This document shows, one piece after another, positions 62,828 to 64,000 of a stretch of 64,000 nt of DNA; the stretch's first letter is position 1, and each line of letters starts with the position of its first letter. The DNA is from Scenedesmus sp. ARA3 (lineage: Eukaryota; Chlorophyta; Chlorophyceae; Sphaeropleales; Scenedesmaceae), in the NCBI GenBank assembly GCA_004335835.1, contig RWJK01001429.1:120798-184797 (forward strand), written 5' to 3'. The position numbers and the translations under genes were made by a program. Under the pieces are notes generated by a model that worked only from the letters and a program-made list of their open reading frames with translations, was not told the origin of the DNA and did no database searches.

Positions 62828-63145
62828 TCACCGATGATTACTGAAGGATGCGGGGTCGACGTGAACCACGACCCTTCCAATAGCTTTGTAGTACTGTCGG
62901 CATGAGATAAACTCGTTTACTGTTGATGCTTGCAGCTTGACCCTGAACGGCACATTCTGAATAGCCTTGGCAAATGCACACGACGCCGGATCTACAATCT
63001 GCTGCCTAAAGTTCAGATCCTGTAAACAATTACAACATGCATCTTGGCCGCTGCCACCTTCGTCGGCCTTCTGACGGGTATTCTGGGAGCTTGGGGCGTC
63101 TAGGGCTAGGCAACTGCGACAGCTGCGTGCAAGCTTATCAGGCAT
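62828..63145 (-). CDS. Small ORF, uncertain
   Basis: A 105-codon frame from an ATG reads as a plausible protein in its second half (FRQQIVDPASCAFAKAIQNV, VNEFISCRQYYKAIGRVVV). It may be a single exon, or a last exon entered from a CAG acceptor near 63022. It overlaps, on the opposite strand, a possible first exon of the gene at the right edge, so at most one of the two is likely. No family recognised. Confidence 0.3.
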   Translation of the reverse strand: MPDKLARSCRSCLALDAPSSQNTRQKADEGGSGQDACCNCLQDLNFRQQIVDPASCAFAKAIQNVPFRVKLQASTVNEFISCRQYYKAIGRVVVHVDPASFSNHR

Positions 63146-63239
63146 GAACCCGCACTGGACTCATGATTCCTTTAATCTTGTATTGATTGCAGAAGCACGG
63201 CTTTGACGGCACAACGTCCTCTGGGCAGCAAGCAGCAGC

Positions 63240-63692
63240 TCAGGGTGAGCTGTGCTTTGCTGTGCTAGGGTCTTCTGCTGGGCACGGCCAGTAGCACTTG
63301 CAATGCACAGCCTGCCGTTCCAACCAAAGCATTATGAATGGCTCACTTGTCAGCTCTTCAGATAGCTTGCAAACGCTTCTGGTGCGCTCGGCAACTGGTA
63401 TGCAGGCAATGGCCTTATAACCGTCAAGGCTTAGCTGCAACAACACTTTGCACAATGTTTCCTGCAGGTTGTCAGGTGCCAAGCTGGAGGAGGGCCCTTC
63501 AAGAGCAATGGCTGGTTGCAGGCAGCACAGCAAGTGCTGAGGCTGGTGGCGGGGACACAAAATGAAGCAGATGGCACACAGAAGGTTGGTATCACACTGT
63601 GTCCACACAGTACGAGCGTTCCATGGCAGCCAAGCAGCAGCAGCTGAGCAGGCACGACAGTCACACACAGGATGATGCTTACAAAATGACAT
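63240..63692 (-). CDS. Small ORF, uncertain
   Basis: A 150-codon frame whose second half looks protein-like (LQETLCKVLLQLSLDGYKAI, CKLSEELTSEPFIMLWLERQ). It lies where the plus-strand gene at the right edge may have its first intron. It could be a separate small gene, or an upstream exon of the ORF ending at 62828. No family recognised. Confidence 0.3.
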   Translation of the reverse strand: MSFCKHHPVCDCRACSAAAAWLPWNARTVWTQCDTNLLCAICFILCPRHQPQHLLCCLQPAIALEGPSSSLAPDNLQETLCKVLLQLSLDGYKAIACIPVAERTRSVCKLSEELTSEPFIMLWLERQAVHCKCYWPCPAEDPSTAKHSSP

Positions 63693-63754
63693 CTTATACC
63701 CTGCAACTGTTCTTGCAACTGATCCCGCAACTGTTGTGCATGCGCTGCTTGCAG

Positions 63755-64000
63755 GAACAGGGAAAGGTTAAAGCTCCTGCTGCAGCAGCAGCTGTAGCGG
63801 AGCCACCAGTGTCGGCAGCCACTTCTGCAGCAGCAGAAACAGCTGCAGCTGCTGTGGCTGTTGCTGACCCAGCAGTGGCTTCAACAGCTCCTGGTGCTGA
63901 GCCAGAGGTAGCAGAAAGCAGTGCCGCTCCTCAGGATGTGCCTGAGGCCAAGAGCGACGAGTACACGGAGGAGATGCAGGCGCGCATGGGCACCACGCTC
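63755..64000 (+). CDS. Partial gene, possibly SEX4-like phosphoglucan phosphatase
   Basis: An open exon follows a GCTTGCAG acceptor and runs off the window. It starts EQGKVKAPAAAA, continues Ala/Pro/Glu-rich like the linker after a plastid transit peptide, and ends SDEYTEEMQARMGTTL. That last stretch resembles the segment just before the dual-specificity phosphatase domain of plant SEX4, a plastid enzyme that removes phosphate from starch glucans. Only about 14 residues support this. The 5' end is open: exons at 63037-63085 and 63191-63243 would give a basic transit-like start in phase, or the frame may begin at an ATG at 63623. Confidence 0.45.

Overview
This window reads as nuclear DNA from a green alga, most likely a chlorophyte of the Chlorophyceae (Sphaeropleales or Volvocales type). 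The evidence is dense short introns with GT(G/A)AG donors and TGCAG acceptors, CAG/GCN-rich coding sequence that gives poly-Gln, poly-Ala and poly-Ser tracts, an octotricopeptide (OPR-like) organelle RNA-binding protein, axonemal dynein genes and an organelle-type ribosomal protein gene. There is no bacterial operon structure, rRNA operon or CRISPR. Gene models were assembled by hand from splice signals and reading-phase continuity; where phases were checked this is stated.

Left part (1-23 kb): a 51-52 bp minisatellite; a von Willebrand A protein (-); a TruA-type tRNA pseudouridine synthase (-) divergent from an intronless LC8 dynein light chain (+); an organellar ribosomal protein uL13 (-) divergent from a Gemin2-like SMN-complex protein (+); an unrecognised spliced gene (+); a beta-hydroxyacid dehydrogenase (-) whose second intron carries hairpins; and an OPR/FASTK-like protein (+).

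Middle (23-44 kb): a 2.4 kb gene-poor stretch with an 80-bp imperfect palindrome; two tandem leucine-rich-repeat paralogs (-), one carrying a frameshift; then the most unusual gene here, a seven-exon gene (-) whose N-terminal 200 residues look like a T4-type bacteriophage prohead core protease (GRIYP, GELNHP and GVSSRG motifs) joined to a 550-residue Gln/Ala/Ser-rich tail. Divergent from it is a 15-exon neutral ceramidase (+) with four tandem in-frame copies of a 5' splice site.

Right part (44-64 kb): a tandem-duplicated non-coding block, a secreted cysteine-containing protein of unknown family (-), two non-autonomous transposon-like elements, a 5.4 kb intronless low-complexity ORF (-), the dynein-associated protein IC97/DNAI7 (-), and the start of a gene (+) that may be a SEX4-like phosphoglucan phosphatase.

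The genes are ordinary single-gene eukaryotic units with no shared pathway. LC8 and IC97 both belong to ciliary dynein biology, but they lie 50 kb apart and their presence together may be chance.
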